Positions 26,349 through 35,271 are shown, counted from the first letter of the stretch. The stretch is DNA of 64,000 bases from Anaerococcus octavius (GCF_900445265.1 NZ_UFTA01000002.1:1843941-1907940), one strand, 5' to 3'. Numbers and translations are program-made. The notes: generated by a model from the sequence alone, not told the origin.

Positions 26349-28982
26349 ATGAAAAAGAGTGCTTTTTTATTATCGATAGCATTAGTGTTTCCTAGTATTT
26401 CTTTTGCTTCTGATGATATGGCGGTGAATGAAAACACCATAAATGAAAACGTTATTTATTATGATTATACGTTTCCATACGATATTAATGATTATGATGA
26501 TTCGGTTTTACAAAATACTTCTTTCGCTTTTAATGCAAAAAAGGGAGAAAGCCAAGTGGAAATTGATAATCTTGATGCTAGCGAAGTTTATTTAAATGGA
26601 AAGAAAGTAGCAGATAAAAAAGAAATTGATGGGAATATAGCTGATGGTAAAAATTACTTAGATGTTCTAGATTCTAAAGATGATACTAATGTAAGTATTA
26701 AAGCAAGCAAGGAAGAAAAAGCATTAGAAACAAAAAGGGAAACGTTGGATAAAGGAACTACTGATTTGCTTGAAAAAATTTTGGATGAAGAAGTAAAAAA
26801 AGATTTTGCTGGTGGTCAAATCTCTGTAATGAAAGATAACAAAGAAATTTATAATCATAATTTTGGATATAAAAATAATTATTATAAAGATGGAAAACCA
26901 ATCAAAATAGAAAAAAGAGATAGAGTTGATGATTCAACCATGTTTGATTTGGCTAGTAACACAAAGATGTATGTTACTAATTATTCTCTACAAAAATTAG
27001 CTTATGAAGGCAAAATTAATCTAGATGATAAGGTAAATAAATATTTTGACAAATTCAAAGATTCTGATGCTGATGTAATTAAGGGAAAGAATAACATAAC
27101 TATAAGAGATATATTAATGCACCAAGCAGGTTTTCCAGCAGATCCTCAGTACCACAATGAAAAATATGATAAAGATGATGGTATAGAAAACGGGAAAAAT
27201 GACTTGTATTCTCAAGATAGAAATAATACTTTGAATATGATTTTTAAAACACCTCTTAAATATGAACCTGGAAAAGATACAATATATTCTGATGTAGATT
27301 ATATGCTTTTAGGTTTTATTATTGAAAAAGTTACAGGGATGCAATTAGATGAATATTTCAATGAAAGTTTTGTAAAACCTCTTGGGCTTACTAGAACTAC
27401 ATTTAATCCTTTGGAAAACGGATTTGAAAAGTACGACACTGCAGCTACTGAACTAAATGGAAATACGAGAGATGGCGAAGTTGATTTTAACAATATTAGA
27501 AGAGATACGATTTGGGGTCAAGTTCACGACGAAAAAGCATATTACTCTATGAATGGGATAAGTGGTCATGCGGGTTTGTTTTCAAATGCCAGTGATTTGT
27601 CAAAACTTGCTAATATTATGTTAAATAATGGTAGATACGAGGATACTATTTTCTGGGATAAAAAAACTCAAGATTTATTTACTTCTCCAAAACAAACAGA
27701 TCCATCTTATGGTTTAGGTTGGAGGCTTATGGGAAATGGCAAGTATGCATGGGCATTTTCAAATCTTGCCAGCTCAAAAACATATGGGCATACTGGTTGG
27801 ACTGGTACACTAACGGTCATAGATCCAGTAGAAAATATGGTTATAACTTTACTTACAAATAAGAAAAACTCTCCAGTTTTAAACAAGGAAAACAATCCAA
27901 ATGTATTTTATTCAGACCAATCCTTATCGGCAGGATATGGAGCAATTACAACTTTGCTTTATAAATCATTACAAGAGTCTTCCCCAGAACAAATTATTGC
28001 CTTATCAGATGAATTAGTTAGAGGCAAGGAAAGATTAATAAGAGAAAGTGATGACTACTTTAATATTGGTCAAATTAATGACTATATTGCTTTAAAAAAT
28101 GTAAATGACTATTATAAAGAAAAATATAAGACTTTAATAGAAGTAAATAATATTTTAGAAGAATTTAAAAATGCTGATAAAATTTTAAAAGAAGAAAAAC
28201 CAAGTCAAAGAGTAACTAGCACGCTTTATTCTTCAAATTTAAAACTTGATTGGAATTACAATGTATACCTACCAAAGAATTATGATCCTAAGAAAGCTGG
28301 TGGATATCCAGTTTTATACATGTTACACGGCTTGGGAGGTAATCATACAAATTTATTGGAGAGATTTGACTCTAAAACTATCTTGGATAAAGTTATTAAA
28401 AAAACTGGCAAAGATATGATAGTAGTATTTCCAGATGGATTTAATAGTTTTTATATTGATCAAAACGATGGTATGCAAATGGAGAAAGCCATCATGGAAG
28501 ATCTAATTCCATATATTGATAAAACTTATAATACTAGAAAATCTAGAAACTCTCGTGCTATTGCTGGTATATCTATGGGTGGATATGGTGCAGCAAGATT
28601 TGCCCTTAAATATCCTGATAAATTTTCAAAAGCGACTTTGATATCTCCAGCTGTTTGGTATAATCTTGATGAAGAAAATAATATAAGAAAAAATAATCAC
28701 GCCTTTAAAGAAACAGACAAGGAATGGTCTGATGATTTTTATAAAAAGATGCATCCAGAAACTTATATAAAAAATAATTTAAATGTTGACTTTTATGTAA
28801 GAACTTCCTTAGGAGACTCAACCGTACCATTTAATGATGTAAATAAATTTGTAGAAGCTTTAAAATCTCATAATATCAATACGATTTTTATAAAAGATTC
28901 TAAAGACAATGAACACAACTGGAATTACTGGAAAAATATTGCATATGATTTTTACAAGTGGGTAAATGAATCCCTAGAATAA
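26349..28982 (+). CDS. Secreted fusion of a serine beta-lactamase-fold hydrolase and an esterase
   Basis: An 877-residue protein with two catalytic domains. A Sec signal peptide (1-20, ending SFA) is followed by a beta-rich linker. A beta-lactamase/DD-peptidase-fold domain (about 135-545) has S203-x-x-K206, Y313-S-D315 and H481-T-G483 in place of the SxxK, YxN and KTG motifs. An alpha/beta-hydrolase of the esterase D type (about 620-877) has the oxyanion region LHGLGG and the nucleophile elbow GISMGG with S742. No anchor is seen at the C-terminus, so it is probably released or held in the wall. Possible targets are cell-wall or glycan esters. It is more likely a wall- or sugar-active enzyme than a resistance factor. 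Confidence 0.85.
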   Translation: MKKSAFLLSIALVFPSISFASDDMAVNENTINENVIYYDYTFPYDINDYDDSVLQNTSFAFNAKKGESQVEIDNLDASEVYLNGKKVADKKEIDGNIADGKNYLDVLDSKDDTNVSIKASKEEKALETKRETLDKGTTDLLEKILDEEVKKDFAGGQISVMKDNKEIYNHNFGYKNNYYKDGKPIKIEKRDRVDDSTMFDLASNTKMYVTNYSLQKLAYEGKINLDDKVNKYFDKFKDSDADVIKGKNNITIRDILMHQAGFPADPQYHNEKYDKDDGIENGKNDLYSQDRNNTLNMIFKTPLKYEPGKDTIYSDVDYMLLGFIIEKVTGMQLDEYFNESFVKPLGLTRTTFNPLENGFEKYDTAATELNGNTRDGEVDFNNIRRDTIWGQVHDEKAYYSMNGISGHAGLFSNASDLSKLANIMLNNGRYEDTIFWDKKTQDLFTSPKQTDPSYGLGWRLMGNGKYAWAFSNLASSKTYGHTGWTGTLTVIDPVENMVITLLTNKKNSPVLNKENNPNVFYSDQSLSAGYGAITTLLYKSLQESSPEQIIALSDELVRGKERLIRESDDYFNIGQINDYIALKNVNDYYKEKYKTLIEVNNILEEFKNADKILKEEKPSQRVTSTLYSSNLKLDWNYNVYLPKNYDPKKAGGYPVLYMLHGLGGNHTNLLERFDSKTILDKVIKKTGKDMIVVFPDGFNSFYIDQNDGMQMEKAIMEDLIPYIDKTYNTRKSRNSRAIAGISMGGYGAARFALKYPDKFSKATLISPAVWYNLDEENNIRKNNHAFKETDKEWSDDFYKKMHPETYIKNNLNVDFYVRTSLGDSTVPFNDVNKFVEALKSHNINTIFIKDSKDNEHNWNYWKNIAYDFYKWVNESLE

Positions 28983-28994
28983 AATAATTTAAAG

Positions 28995-29033
28995 ACAGGT
29001 CTGATAAATTTATTATTATTTGACCTGTTTTTT
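28995..29033 (+). terminator. Terminator after the beta-lactamase-esterase gene
   Basis: ACAGGTC and GACCTGT form a perfect 7-bp stem with a 20-base A/T-rich loop, followed by T6. It starts 13 bases after the stop codon. Confidence 0.7.
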
Positions 29034-29107
29034 ATTGCATTTTTTATCATTAAGTTCTTTTTAAAAGTGCATGTAAATGATATAATAATCGGTATCAAGG
29101 GGAAAGT

Positions 29108-30226
29108 ATGGGATTTACTTTATTTACGCTTAGCCAGCTAAGCTTATTTTTAATTAACAATTTCATAAAATTCAAGGATAAAAACAAGAAAAATCTAGCT
29201 GCAGGGCTAATGTTTTTTATAATGTTTTTATTTGCGGCTTTGCGTGGGTCTGGTGATGCTGATTATTATAATTATTTGTGGTTTGCAAAAGATATTGGAC
29301 GAGATTTTTCTAAAGTTTTAAATTTTTCCTATCCAGTAGAGTTTGCCTTTAGACTATTTTCTTATCTAATAAATATTATCGGCATATCTAGGCAGTGGAT
29401 TATTGTGATTATGAATACCTTATCTATTATCCCTGTAGCCTACATAAGCATCAAAAAAAGTAAGAATCCTTTTTTATCAGCTATTATATTTTTGCCGATA
29501 TTTATTCAGTTTGATATGCAAACGGCAAGAACTGCAACTGCAGTTGGTTTGGGGCTAATAAGTATAAATTATTTTAGTGAAAAAAAGTTTTTGAAAAGCC
29601 TATTGTTTTTTATATTTGCAATGACTTTTCATAGGGCAAGTGTGATACTTTTACCATTTTTGTTTTTTATGTTATTTGATATGGGCAGGGTTTTTAAAAT
29701 TTTAACTGCAGGCATTGCTTTAGTAGCATCGGTTTTTTCTAGACTGATGTTTAGAATCTTGTCCAAAATTTTATCGGCAATAGGCCTTGGACGTATGGCT
29801 ACAAAAGTTTTAAATTATACATTTACCGGTAAATTTGCAGGTGCAATGAAATTTTATGATCCAAGGATTATTTTTGCGGCTGCATTGTTTATTACAAGTC
29901 TTATGTATTTTAAGAAAAAAGACTATAATAAATTTTCTATGGAAGAATCTAGTATAAAGGCTATTTGGTTTAGCCTAGTAGTGCTTTTGGTATTTAGATC
30001 ATCGATAGCCATAGCCTTTAGGTTTTCAACATTTTTTACTATTCTAGAAATTATCTATATACCTTTAGTTTTAGAAAAAATAAAAAATATTGATAAGCTT
30101 GGTGGTTTTTTAATAGGAGCATCTGTTTTGATATATTTGATACCCTATGCTATATTCCTAATGGTCAAGGCACCAAGCTATGACTTTTTCTTTACAAATT
30201 TAAATGCAATCCATTCATTAAAATAG
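29108..30226 (+). CDS. EpsG-family membrane protein, putative polysaccharide polymerase
   Basis: A 372-residue multi-spanning protein with about ten hydrophobic helices. The N-terminal ALRGSGDADYYNY motif (about 44-56), the QTARTATAVGLG segment and the HRAS motif are typical of EpsG/Wzy-like polymerases, which join repeat units outside the membrane. CAAGGGGAAAGT precedes the ATG. The next gene encodes a Wzz-like chain-length protein, the expected partner. No glycosyltransferases accompany them here, so repeat units must come from elsewhere. Confidence 0.78.
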   Translation: MGFTLFTLSQLSLFLINNFIKFKDKNKKNLAAGLMFFIMFLFAALRGSGDADYYNYLWFAKDIGRDFSKVLNFSYPVEFAFRLFSYLINIIGISRQWIIVIMNTLSIIPVAYISIKKSKNPFLSAIIFLPIFIQFDMQTARTATAVGLGLISINYFSEKKFLKSLLFFIFAMTFHRASVILLPFLFFMLFDMGRVFKILTAGIALVASVFSRLMFRILSKILSAIGLGRMATKVLNYTFTGKFAGAMKFYDPRIIFAAALFITSLMYFKKKDYNKFSMEESSIKAIWFSLVVLLVFRSSIAIAFRFSTFFTILEIIYIPLVLEKIKNIDKLGGFLIGASVLIYLIPYAIFLMVKAPSYDFFFTNLNAIHSLK

Positions 30227-30234
30227 GAGAAATT

Positions 30235-31254
30235 ATGTTAACAACACAACAAATTAGAAATTCAATAAAAAATAATAAGTGGTTAATTATTTTGCCAGCA
30301 CTATTAATAGGATTTTTAGCTTATTTTACCCAAAATATCTTGCCAGGAGACTATGAAGCTGAGGCTGTATTGATAGTGACAAGCAATGATGATGAACCTA
30401 TTACCTACAATAAATTAGTTTTAAACGAAAAGCTTGCTAGTGTTTATTCACAATTTTTGGAATCAGAAGACTTATTTGAGACAGTAAGTGAAAAGATAGA
30501 TCCTGACTGGAAGTCTAGTATGGTTTCTAAAAATTTTGACTATGATGTCAATCCTCAGGGTGGAGTAATTAGTCTAACCTACAAAGATTCTAATGAAAAA
30601 CGTGCTGAGGATACTCTAAAACTCATTTCTGAGGAATTTAGATCTTATGCAAGAGATTATTTGCATATGGAAAACATAGAATACTTGCAAAATGTAACTG
30701 TAAGCGAGGCTTCTAAGGTTCGTGGCATAATTTTTGCTGTTATAGGTCTAATTGTGGGTGCTTTGCTAGGAATTTTGATTATTATTATTAAAGATATTAT
30801 TTCAGATAAGATTGAATGTGCAGATGATATTCGAGAATTAGACTATGAAGTTTTAGCAGACCTTACAAAAGAAAAAGAGACTGAACTTTCAAAAATAAAA
30901 AGAAAAATAAATACTACTAGCCCAAGTGCGGTTGTAGGACTTTCACACTTAAATAAGCATGCTCAAAATATAGATGTAGCTACAGATCTTTCCTATTTAT
31001 TAAATGGCATAGAGATTAAAGAAAAAAATGAAAAAGATATTTTAAATAAGATTAACAAACTAAAAGCGGACAATCCTTACATTTTAATAGAGGAGGATAA
31101 TTTTAATAGTCCCATATCCATAAACTTAGCTGATTATGAGGATTATAAAATACTTTTAGTTGGTGAAAATACTTCAAAAAACACTTTGCTAAATGCAATT
31201 AAAGAGCTAGATAGACTTGGTATCAGACTATTAGGGGTGATTTATTATAGATAA
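30235..31254 (+). CDS. Wzz-domain polysaccharide chain-length/co-polymerase protein
   Basis: A 339-residue protein. Two membrane helices (about 18-33 and 161-186) enclose an extracellular Wzz domain (about 34-160), the layout of YveK/CapA-type co-polymerases. The cytoplasmic C-terminal third (about 187-339) resembles the fold region of an associated tyrosine kinase (ILLVGENTSKNTLLNAI, LLGVIYYR), but I see no intact Walker A motif, so it is probably a degenerate or structural domain. It follows the EpsG-like gene by 8 bp and overlaps the start region of the lipoprotein gene. Confidence 0.8.
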   Translation: MLTTQQIRNSIKNNKWLIILPALLIGFLAYFTQNILPGDYEAEAVLIVTSNDDEPITYNKLVLNEKLASVYSQFLESEDLFETVSEKIDPDWKSSMVSKNFDYDVNPQGGVISLTYKDSNEKRAEDTLKLISEEFRSYARDYLHMENIEYLQNVTVSEASKVRGIIFAVIGLIVGALLGILIIIIKDIISDKIECADDIRELDYEVLADLTKEKETELSKIKRKINTTSPSAVVGLSHLNKHAQNIDVATDLSYLLNGIEIKEKNEKDILNKINKLKADNPYILIEEDNFNSPISINLADYEDYKILLVGENTSKNTLLNAIKELDRLGIRLLGVIYYR

Positions 31255-31564
31255 AATTTTAATAATAATCTGCCTTATGATTCTAAGCTCCTGCCAAAAG
31301 GAAGATGACTATCAGCCACAAGAGATAACTATCTATGAAAATCAAAAAGAAGAAAAGAGTGATGATAGTCTACAAATAGATGGCCTATATGAAGTTACTG
31401 ACGATGCTGATATTTATGCTGACATGGATGAAGAAACTGCCTTTGATAAGCTGGAAAAAGGAAGTTTTGTAAAAATTGAAAGTGAAAGTGAAAATGGTTT
31501 TGTAAGAGTAGAGTTAGATGGAGATAGTTTTTATATAAAAACTAAATATTTAAAAGAAATATAG
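31247..31564 (+). CDS. Small SH3-domain lipoprotein, probably with a non-ATG start
   Basis: The first ATG (31277) would leave only five residues before the lipobox cysteine of ILSSC, too few for a signal peptide. Reading back in frame gives a proper lipoprotein signal (IDKILIIICLMILSSC) starting at ATA 31247 or ATT 31244, 4-7 bases after AGGGGTG. I therefore place the start at 31247 and treat it as unusual. The mature part (~90 residues) is acidic and ends in a bacterial SH3-like domain (GLYEVTDDADIY...DSFYIKTKYL). The gene overlaps the Wzz stop and is probably coupled to it. Role: envelope protein of the polysaccharide cluster. Confidence 0.65.
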   Translation: MDKILIIICLMILSSCQKEDDYQPQEITIYENQKEEKSDDSLQIDGLYEVTDDADIYADMDEETAFDKLEKGSFVKIESESENGFVRVELDGDSFYIKTKYLKEI

Positions 31565-31580
31565 GGCTTATAGCCCTTTT
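31564..31580 (+). terminator. Short terminator after the SH3 lipoprotein
   Basis: GGGCT, TAT, AGCCC followed by TTTT, overlapping the stop codon. The stem is short but GC-rich for this genome. Confidence 0.6.
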
Positions 31581-31582
31581 AT

Positions 31583-31611
31583 TTTACATTTTTTTATTTG
31601 TATAATATAAT
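31583..31611 (+). promoter_or_regulatory. Promoter of the TPP riboswitch-thiT transcript
   Basis: TTTACA and TATAAT with a 17-base spacer. The predicted start, about 7 bases downstream near 31618, coincides with the first base of the aptamer closing stem. Confidence 0.7.
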
Positions 31612-31618
31612 AAATATG

Positions 31619-31720
31619 CACTTAGGGGTGCCAATCGGCTGAGATTATACCCTTAACCTGGTCAAGGTAATGCTTGCGGAGGAAAGTGTATAAACCTCTT
31701 TAAGTATGTGCAAAAGGAGG
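31619..31720 (+). promoter_or_regulatory. TPP riboswitch with ribosome-site sequestering tail
   Basis: The conserved THI-box blocks are present: GGGGTGCC, CTGAGATTATACCC, ACCTGGTCAAGGTAATGC and GCGGAGGAAAGT. The closing stem pairs CACTT (31619-31623) with AAGTG (31684-31688). Downstream, ACCTCTTT (31694-31701) can pair with AAAGGAGG (31713-31720), the thiT ribosome-binding site. No T run follows, so control is probably translational. Confidence 0.95.
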
Positions 31721-31729
31721 TATTTTTTT

Positions 31730-32290
31730 ATGCAAAATAATAAAACAAAATCAAGTTGGACGACAAAAATGTTAGTTGAAGGCGCACTTGCTATTGCCTT
31801 ATCCTTTGTACTTGCCCGTATTACATTTTTTAAAATGCCACAAGGTGGAGAGATTACACCTGGACAAATGATTCCTTTAATTATTTTTTCTATAAGATAT
31901 GGAGCTGGCAAGGGATTTTTAATAGGTGCTTTGTATGGAATTGTAGATATGATGTTTGGTGGATATATCATTCATCCAATCCAAGCTATCCTTGATTATC
32001 CACTTCCTTATGGATTAATAGGACTATCAGGTTTATTTTCGGAAGAATTTAAAAGAACACATCAATTTGCTCCAATTTTAAAAGGAACGCTTATTGCGAT
32101 TTTGGCAAGATTTGTAACTCACGTAGTATCAGGAGTAGTATTCTTCTCATCATATGCTCCAGAAGGACAAGGAGCATTGGCGTACTCACTAGTTTATAAT
32201 GGTTCGTATTTAGCTGTCGAATATGCAATTGCTCTTGTAATACTATTCTTACTAAAAAATTTCCTAACTAATGATTTGCCAAATATGTAA
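31730..32290 (+). CDS. thiT: Thiamine ECF transporter S component ThiT
   Basis: A 186-residue membrane protein with about six helices. ARITFFKMPQGGEITPGQM, the YGAGKGF loop and HPIQAILDYPLPYG are ThiT (YuaJ) hallmarks that shape the thiamine pocket. The frame is open 24 bases further upstream, but AAAGGAGG at 31713-31720 sets the start at the ATG at 31730. It imports thiamine together with the shared EcfAAT module, which is not in this window. The TPP riboswitch directly upstream confirms the assignment. Confidence 0.95.
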   Translation: MQNNKTKSSWTTKMLVEGALAIALSFVLARITFFKMPQGGEITPGQMIPLIIFSIRYGAGKGFLIGALYGIVDMMFGGYIIHPIQAILDYPLPYGLIGLSGLFSEEFKRTHQFAPILKGTLIAILARFVTHVVSGVVFFSSYAPEGQGALAYSLVYNGSYLAVEYAIALVILFLLKNFLTNDLPNM

Positions 32291-32306
32291 ATAGGATGGA
32301 TAATTT

Positions 32307-32331
32307 AGCAGCTCTTATAGGCTGCTTTTTT
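32307..32331 (+). terminator. Terminator after thiT
   Basis: AGCAGC and GCTGCT with an 8-base loop, followed by T6. Confidence 0.75.
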
Positions 32332-32359
32332 CATAGCTAAAATTAATTTAAAAAAATCC

Positions 32360-32413
32360 TTGAATTTATTTTATTAGATGATATAATATTATTGTACTAA
32401 GATAGTAATACAA
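32360..32413 (+). promoter_or_regulatory. Promoter and candidate operator of the GntR-ABC operon
   Basis: TTGAAT and TATAAT (32360-32365, 32382-32387) are spaced by 16 bases. Immediately downstream, TTGTACTA (32392-32399) and TAGTAATACAA (32403-32413) form an imperfect palindrome covering the predicted transcription start. This is a suitable place for the YtrA-type repressor encoded next to bind. Confidence 0.6.
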
Positions 32414-32449
32414 TAATACAAATTAATAATACAGATTGAGGAGGGGTGG

Positions 32450-32815
32450 ATGGACTTTGATAATTCTAGACCTATCTATCTGCAACTTCTAGAGGAATTT
32501 AAGCTAAAGATATCTACCGGAGAATGGGGACCTGGAGCAAAAATAGACTCTGTTAGAAACTTAGCTAGCAAATATGAAGTAAATCCAAATACAGTTCAAA
32601 AAGCCTTAGCAGAGTTAGAAAGAGAAGGGCTTACAGAAACTAGGAGAACAGCAGGAAGATTTGTTACTGATAATGAGAATTTGATTTCAAAATTAGAAGA
32701 CAATTCATTTTATAAGATTGCAGATGATTTTATAAGTGGAGTAGAAAGTTTGAATTTAAAAAAAGATGATGCGATTAACCAATTAAAAATATATTGGGAG
32801 GAGAAAAATGATTGA
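32450..32815 (+). CDS. GntR-family repressor, YtrA type
   Basis: A 121-residue regulator with an N-terminal winged helix (about 9-72; IDSVRNLASKYEVNPNTVQKAL) and only a short helical C-terminus, the YtrA subfamily layout. These usually repress the ABC genes that follow and often respond to envelope-active compounds. GAGGAGG lies a few bases before the ATG, and the 3' end overlaps the ATPase gene by 8 bp. Confidence 0.88.
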   Translation: MDFDNSRPIYLQLLEEFKLKISTGEWGPGAKIDSVRNLASKYEVNPNTVQKALAELEREGLTETRRTAGRFVTDNENLISKLEDNSFYKIADDFISGVESLNLKKDDAINQLKIYWEEKND

Positions 32816-33491
32816 GATAAAAAATTTAACCAAGGTTTATGGCGGTAAGGCAGCCCTTGATAATGTAAATTTAACTTTAGAAGATGGGCAAATAATTGGT
32901 CTTGTCGGAGAAAATGGATCTGGTAAAACAACTTTACTTAGAATACTTGCAGGACTTGAAAGAGACTATATGGGTTCTGTCAAAATAAATGGCTCTAAAC
33001 CAGGAGGTCGTACAAATACTATAGTTTCTTATCAACCAGACCACTTGCCTTTGGATAAAAAAACAAAAATAGATGAAGTGGTTAGCATATATGAGAAATT
33101 TTATGATGATTTTGATAGCAACAAATTTTATGAATTGATAAAGGGTTTTGATATCTCAAGTGAATTAAAACTTGGGGAATGTTCAAAGGGTATGCGAGAA
33201 AAAATCCAAATTGCCCTAACACTTAGCCGACAAGCAAAAATTTATTTATTAGATGAGCCAATAAGCGGTGTTGATCCAAAATCAAGGAAGATGGTAATAA
33301 ATACTATTATTGAAAATTTTGATTATAATGGAATTTTGCTAATATCTACTCATTTGATTGCTGAAATTGAAAAAATTTTGGATAGGGCTGTTTTTGTAAA
33401 AAATGGACAAATAATTATAAATGAAACTGTAGACGATATAAGATTAAAACATCAAATGGGTGTAGAAGATTACTTTACGGAGGTTATGTAA
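32808..33491 (+). CDS. ABC transporter ATP-binding protein of the GntR operon
   Basis: A 227-residue ATPase with Walker A GENGSGKT (34-41), degenerate signature CSKGM, Walker B IYLLDEPISGVD and the switch histidine in STHLI. The ATPase, the GntR regulator and the following permease overlap by 8 and 1 bases and make one operon. Homologous YtrA-controlled systems are exporters or sensors for antimicrobial peptides; the actual substrate is unknown. Confidence 0.87.
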   Translation: MIEIKNLTKVYGGKAALDNVNLTLEDGQIIGLVGENGSGKTTLLRILAGLERDYMGSVKINGSKPGGRTNTIVSYQPDHLPLDKKTKIDEVVSIYEKFYDDFDSNKFYELIKGFDISSELKLGECSKGMREKIQIALTLSRQAKIYLLDEPISGVDPKSRKMVINTIIENFDYNGILLISTHLIAEIEKILDRAVFVKNGQIIINETVDDIRLKHQMGVEDYFTEVM

Positions 33492-34279
33492 TGGGAAAAT
33501 TACTCGGACAAATTTTTAAGGAAGATATTAAATCTATAATTTTGTGGTTATTTTTACCCTTAGCTGCAGTTATGATTTTTTCTCAGTTAATCAATATTTT
33601 TAATAACTCGGCATTAGTTGGTATTGGATTGGTACTTTCTGGGATACTTTTAGTAATGGGACCACTTATTGCTCTGGTAATTATGACTAAAAATGATGAC
33701 AAGAGATTTTATTCTGATAATGCATCATTTTACTCAGCATTGCCATTTGATGCTAGTCAAGTAACGGGAGCAAGATATATAAATTATATACTTTTAGGCT
33801 TGGTAATTATTGTTTCTATGTTTATAAATTTTATATTGCTGATGAGAACTCAATCAACTGAAGCAATTAGCATTTGGCAAATATTTAGAGATATATTAAC
33901 TACTATTAGCCAGATGGATAGCAAAATATTTTTTGGAGTCGTTCTAAATTTATTTATGATTGGGCTTGCGTTTACAGCTATGATTACTTTTGCAAACACA
34001 GCAGGACATCTTAGAATATTTGGAGCTTCAAAGTCTGCTTCAGCAATTGTATTTTCAATTATATTTATAATTGTGGGTTATACTTTTTCTAAATTCCAAG
34101 GATGGATTGTATCTGACTATATGACAAGTGACACTTCAGGAAGGCTGACGGTTGAAGTAGCAGAAAATGCACCATATTTGAAAACAGTGATTCTGCCAAG
34201 TTTATTTAACCTAATTATCACAGCAATATTTTATATATCAACTTTTAAAATCCATAAAGACAAGCTATCCGTAGCGTAA
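33491..34279 (+). CDS. ABC-2 type permease of the GntR operon
   Basis: A 262-residue membrane protein with six hydrophobic segments (about 15-35, 42-65, 95-117, 150-170, 185-202 and 232-252). The FYSALPFDASQVTGARYI segment between helices 2 and 3 is typical of ABC-2 permeases. The start overlaps the ATPase stop (TAATG). A terminator follows 4 bases after the stop. Confidence 0.8.
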   Translation: MGKLLGQIFKEDIKSIILWLFLPLAAVMIFSQLINIFNNSALVGIGLVLSGILLVMGPLIALVIMTKNDDKRFYSDNASFYSALPFDASQVTGARYINYILLGLVIIVSMFINFILLMRTQSTEAISIWQIFRDILTTISQMDSKIFFGVVLNLFMIGLAFTAMITFANTAGHLRIFGASKSASAIVFSIIFIIVGYTFSKFQGWIVSDYMTSDTSGRLTVEVAENAPYLKTVILPSLFNLIITAIFYISTFKIHKDKLSVA

Positions 34280-34282
34280 ATT

Positions 34283-34306
34283 AGATGCCAAATTGGCATC
34301 TTTTTT
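34283..34306 (+). terminator. Terminator after the GntR-ABC operon
   Basis: AGATGCC, loop AAATT, GGCATCT, then T6: a perfect 7-bp stem. Confidence 0.85.
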
Positions 34307-34365
34307 ATTTACAAAAATCCGATAAAGTGTATATTTTTCTTAAATAAAGAAATAAAGGAGATACC

Positions 34366-35271
34366 ATGAAAGATGCCCTTTTTGTATACAATCCTAATAG
34401 CGGGCAGAAAATAATAAACGAACACCTGCCTCGGATAGTAGATTATCTTAGTGAAAGAGAGTATTTAACAAGTATTTATGCCACCCAAAGCCCTAGAGAT
34501 GCATCAGAAATAGTGAGCAATCTAGGCTATCGTTTTGATGAAATTATAGTTGGTGGTGGAGATGGAACTTTAGATGAAGTTATATCTGCAGTATGTAAAG
34601 TAAAAATAAACCCCTTAGTTGGTTATATACCAACAGGATCTACCAATGATTTTTCTAAATCATTAAATATACCAGCTGATGTAGAAAAGGCTACAAAAGT
34701 TGCAACTCGTGGTTATAAAAAAGACATTGATATAGGAAATATCGATGGAAAATACTTTGTATATGTAGCTGCCTTTGGAACTATTGCAGAAGTTTCCTAT
34801 AACACAGGTCAAGATGTGAAAAATATTTTTGGTAGATCTGCCTATATTTTTGAAGGTTTAAAGCAAACTTTACCTCTAGTTAACATCCCAACATATAAAA
34901 TGGAGGTAGCTATAGATGGTGAAACTATAGCTGGAGAATTTATTCACTTTATGGTGACAAATTCTGTTTCGGTTGGAGGCTTTGTAGGCATAACCGGACA
35001 AAATGTTGGTTTATCTGACGGTATTTTTGAATTAACTATGGTTAAGCGCCCCCAATCACTTGCCGATGTCAATAAAATAATATTTGGACTTACCAATAGA
35101 AAAGAAAATGATATGCTTATTCTTCGCCAAGGAAGTGAATTTATAGTAAAAACAGACCAAAAAGTTGCTTGGTCATTAGATGGAGAATATGGAGGAACTA
35201 CTACTCTTGCTGATATTAAAGTTTTAAAAGAAAAAATTAAAATCAGAACTGGCTTGAGGGATAAAATATAG
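34366..35271 (+). CDS. Diacylglycerol kinase-family lipid kinase
   Basis: A 301-residue protein of the DagK/YegS fold. The N-terminus has VYNPNSG (phosphate region), followed by GGGDGTLDE (about 65-73), the nucleotide-binding signature, and GYIPTGSTNDFSKSL (about 87-101). The C-terminal beta domain has MVTNSVSVGGF. It probably phosphorylates diacylglycerol or a related lipid at the membrane, recycling lipid from lipoteichoic acid synthesis. AAGGAGATACC precedes the ATG. A weak A/T stem (35273-35293) follows the gene. Confidence 0.85.
   Translation: MKDALFVYNPNSGQKIINEHLPRIVDYLSEREYLTSIYATQSPRDASEIVSNLGYRFDEIIVGGGDGTLDEVISAVCKVKINPLVGYIPTGSTNDFSKSLNIPADVEKATKVATRGYKKDIDIGNIDGKYFVYVAAFGTIAEVSYNTGQDVKNIFGRSAYIFEGLKQTLPLVNIPTYKMEVAIDGETIAGEFIHFMVTNSVSVGGFVGITGQNVGLSDGIFELTMVKRPQSLADVNKIIFGLTNRKENDMLILRQGSEFIVKTDQKVAWSLDGEYGGTTTLADIKVLKEKIKIRTGLRDKI

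Noticed and set aside
26349-28982. Antibiotic-resistance beta-lactamase
   Set aside because: The motifs fit the wider serine hydrolase/DD-peptidase fold (YSD, HTG) and the fusion to an esterase points to a wall or glycan role.
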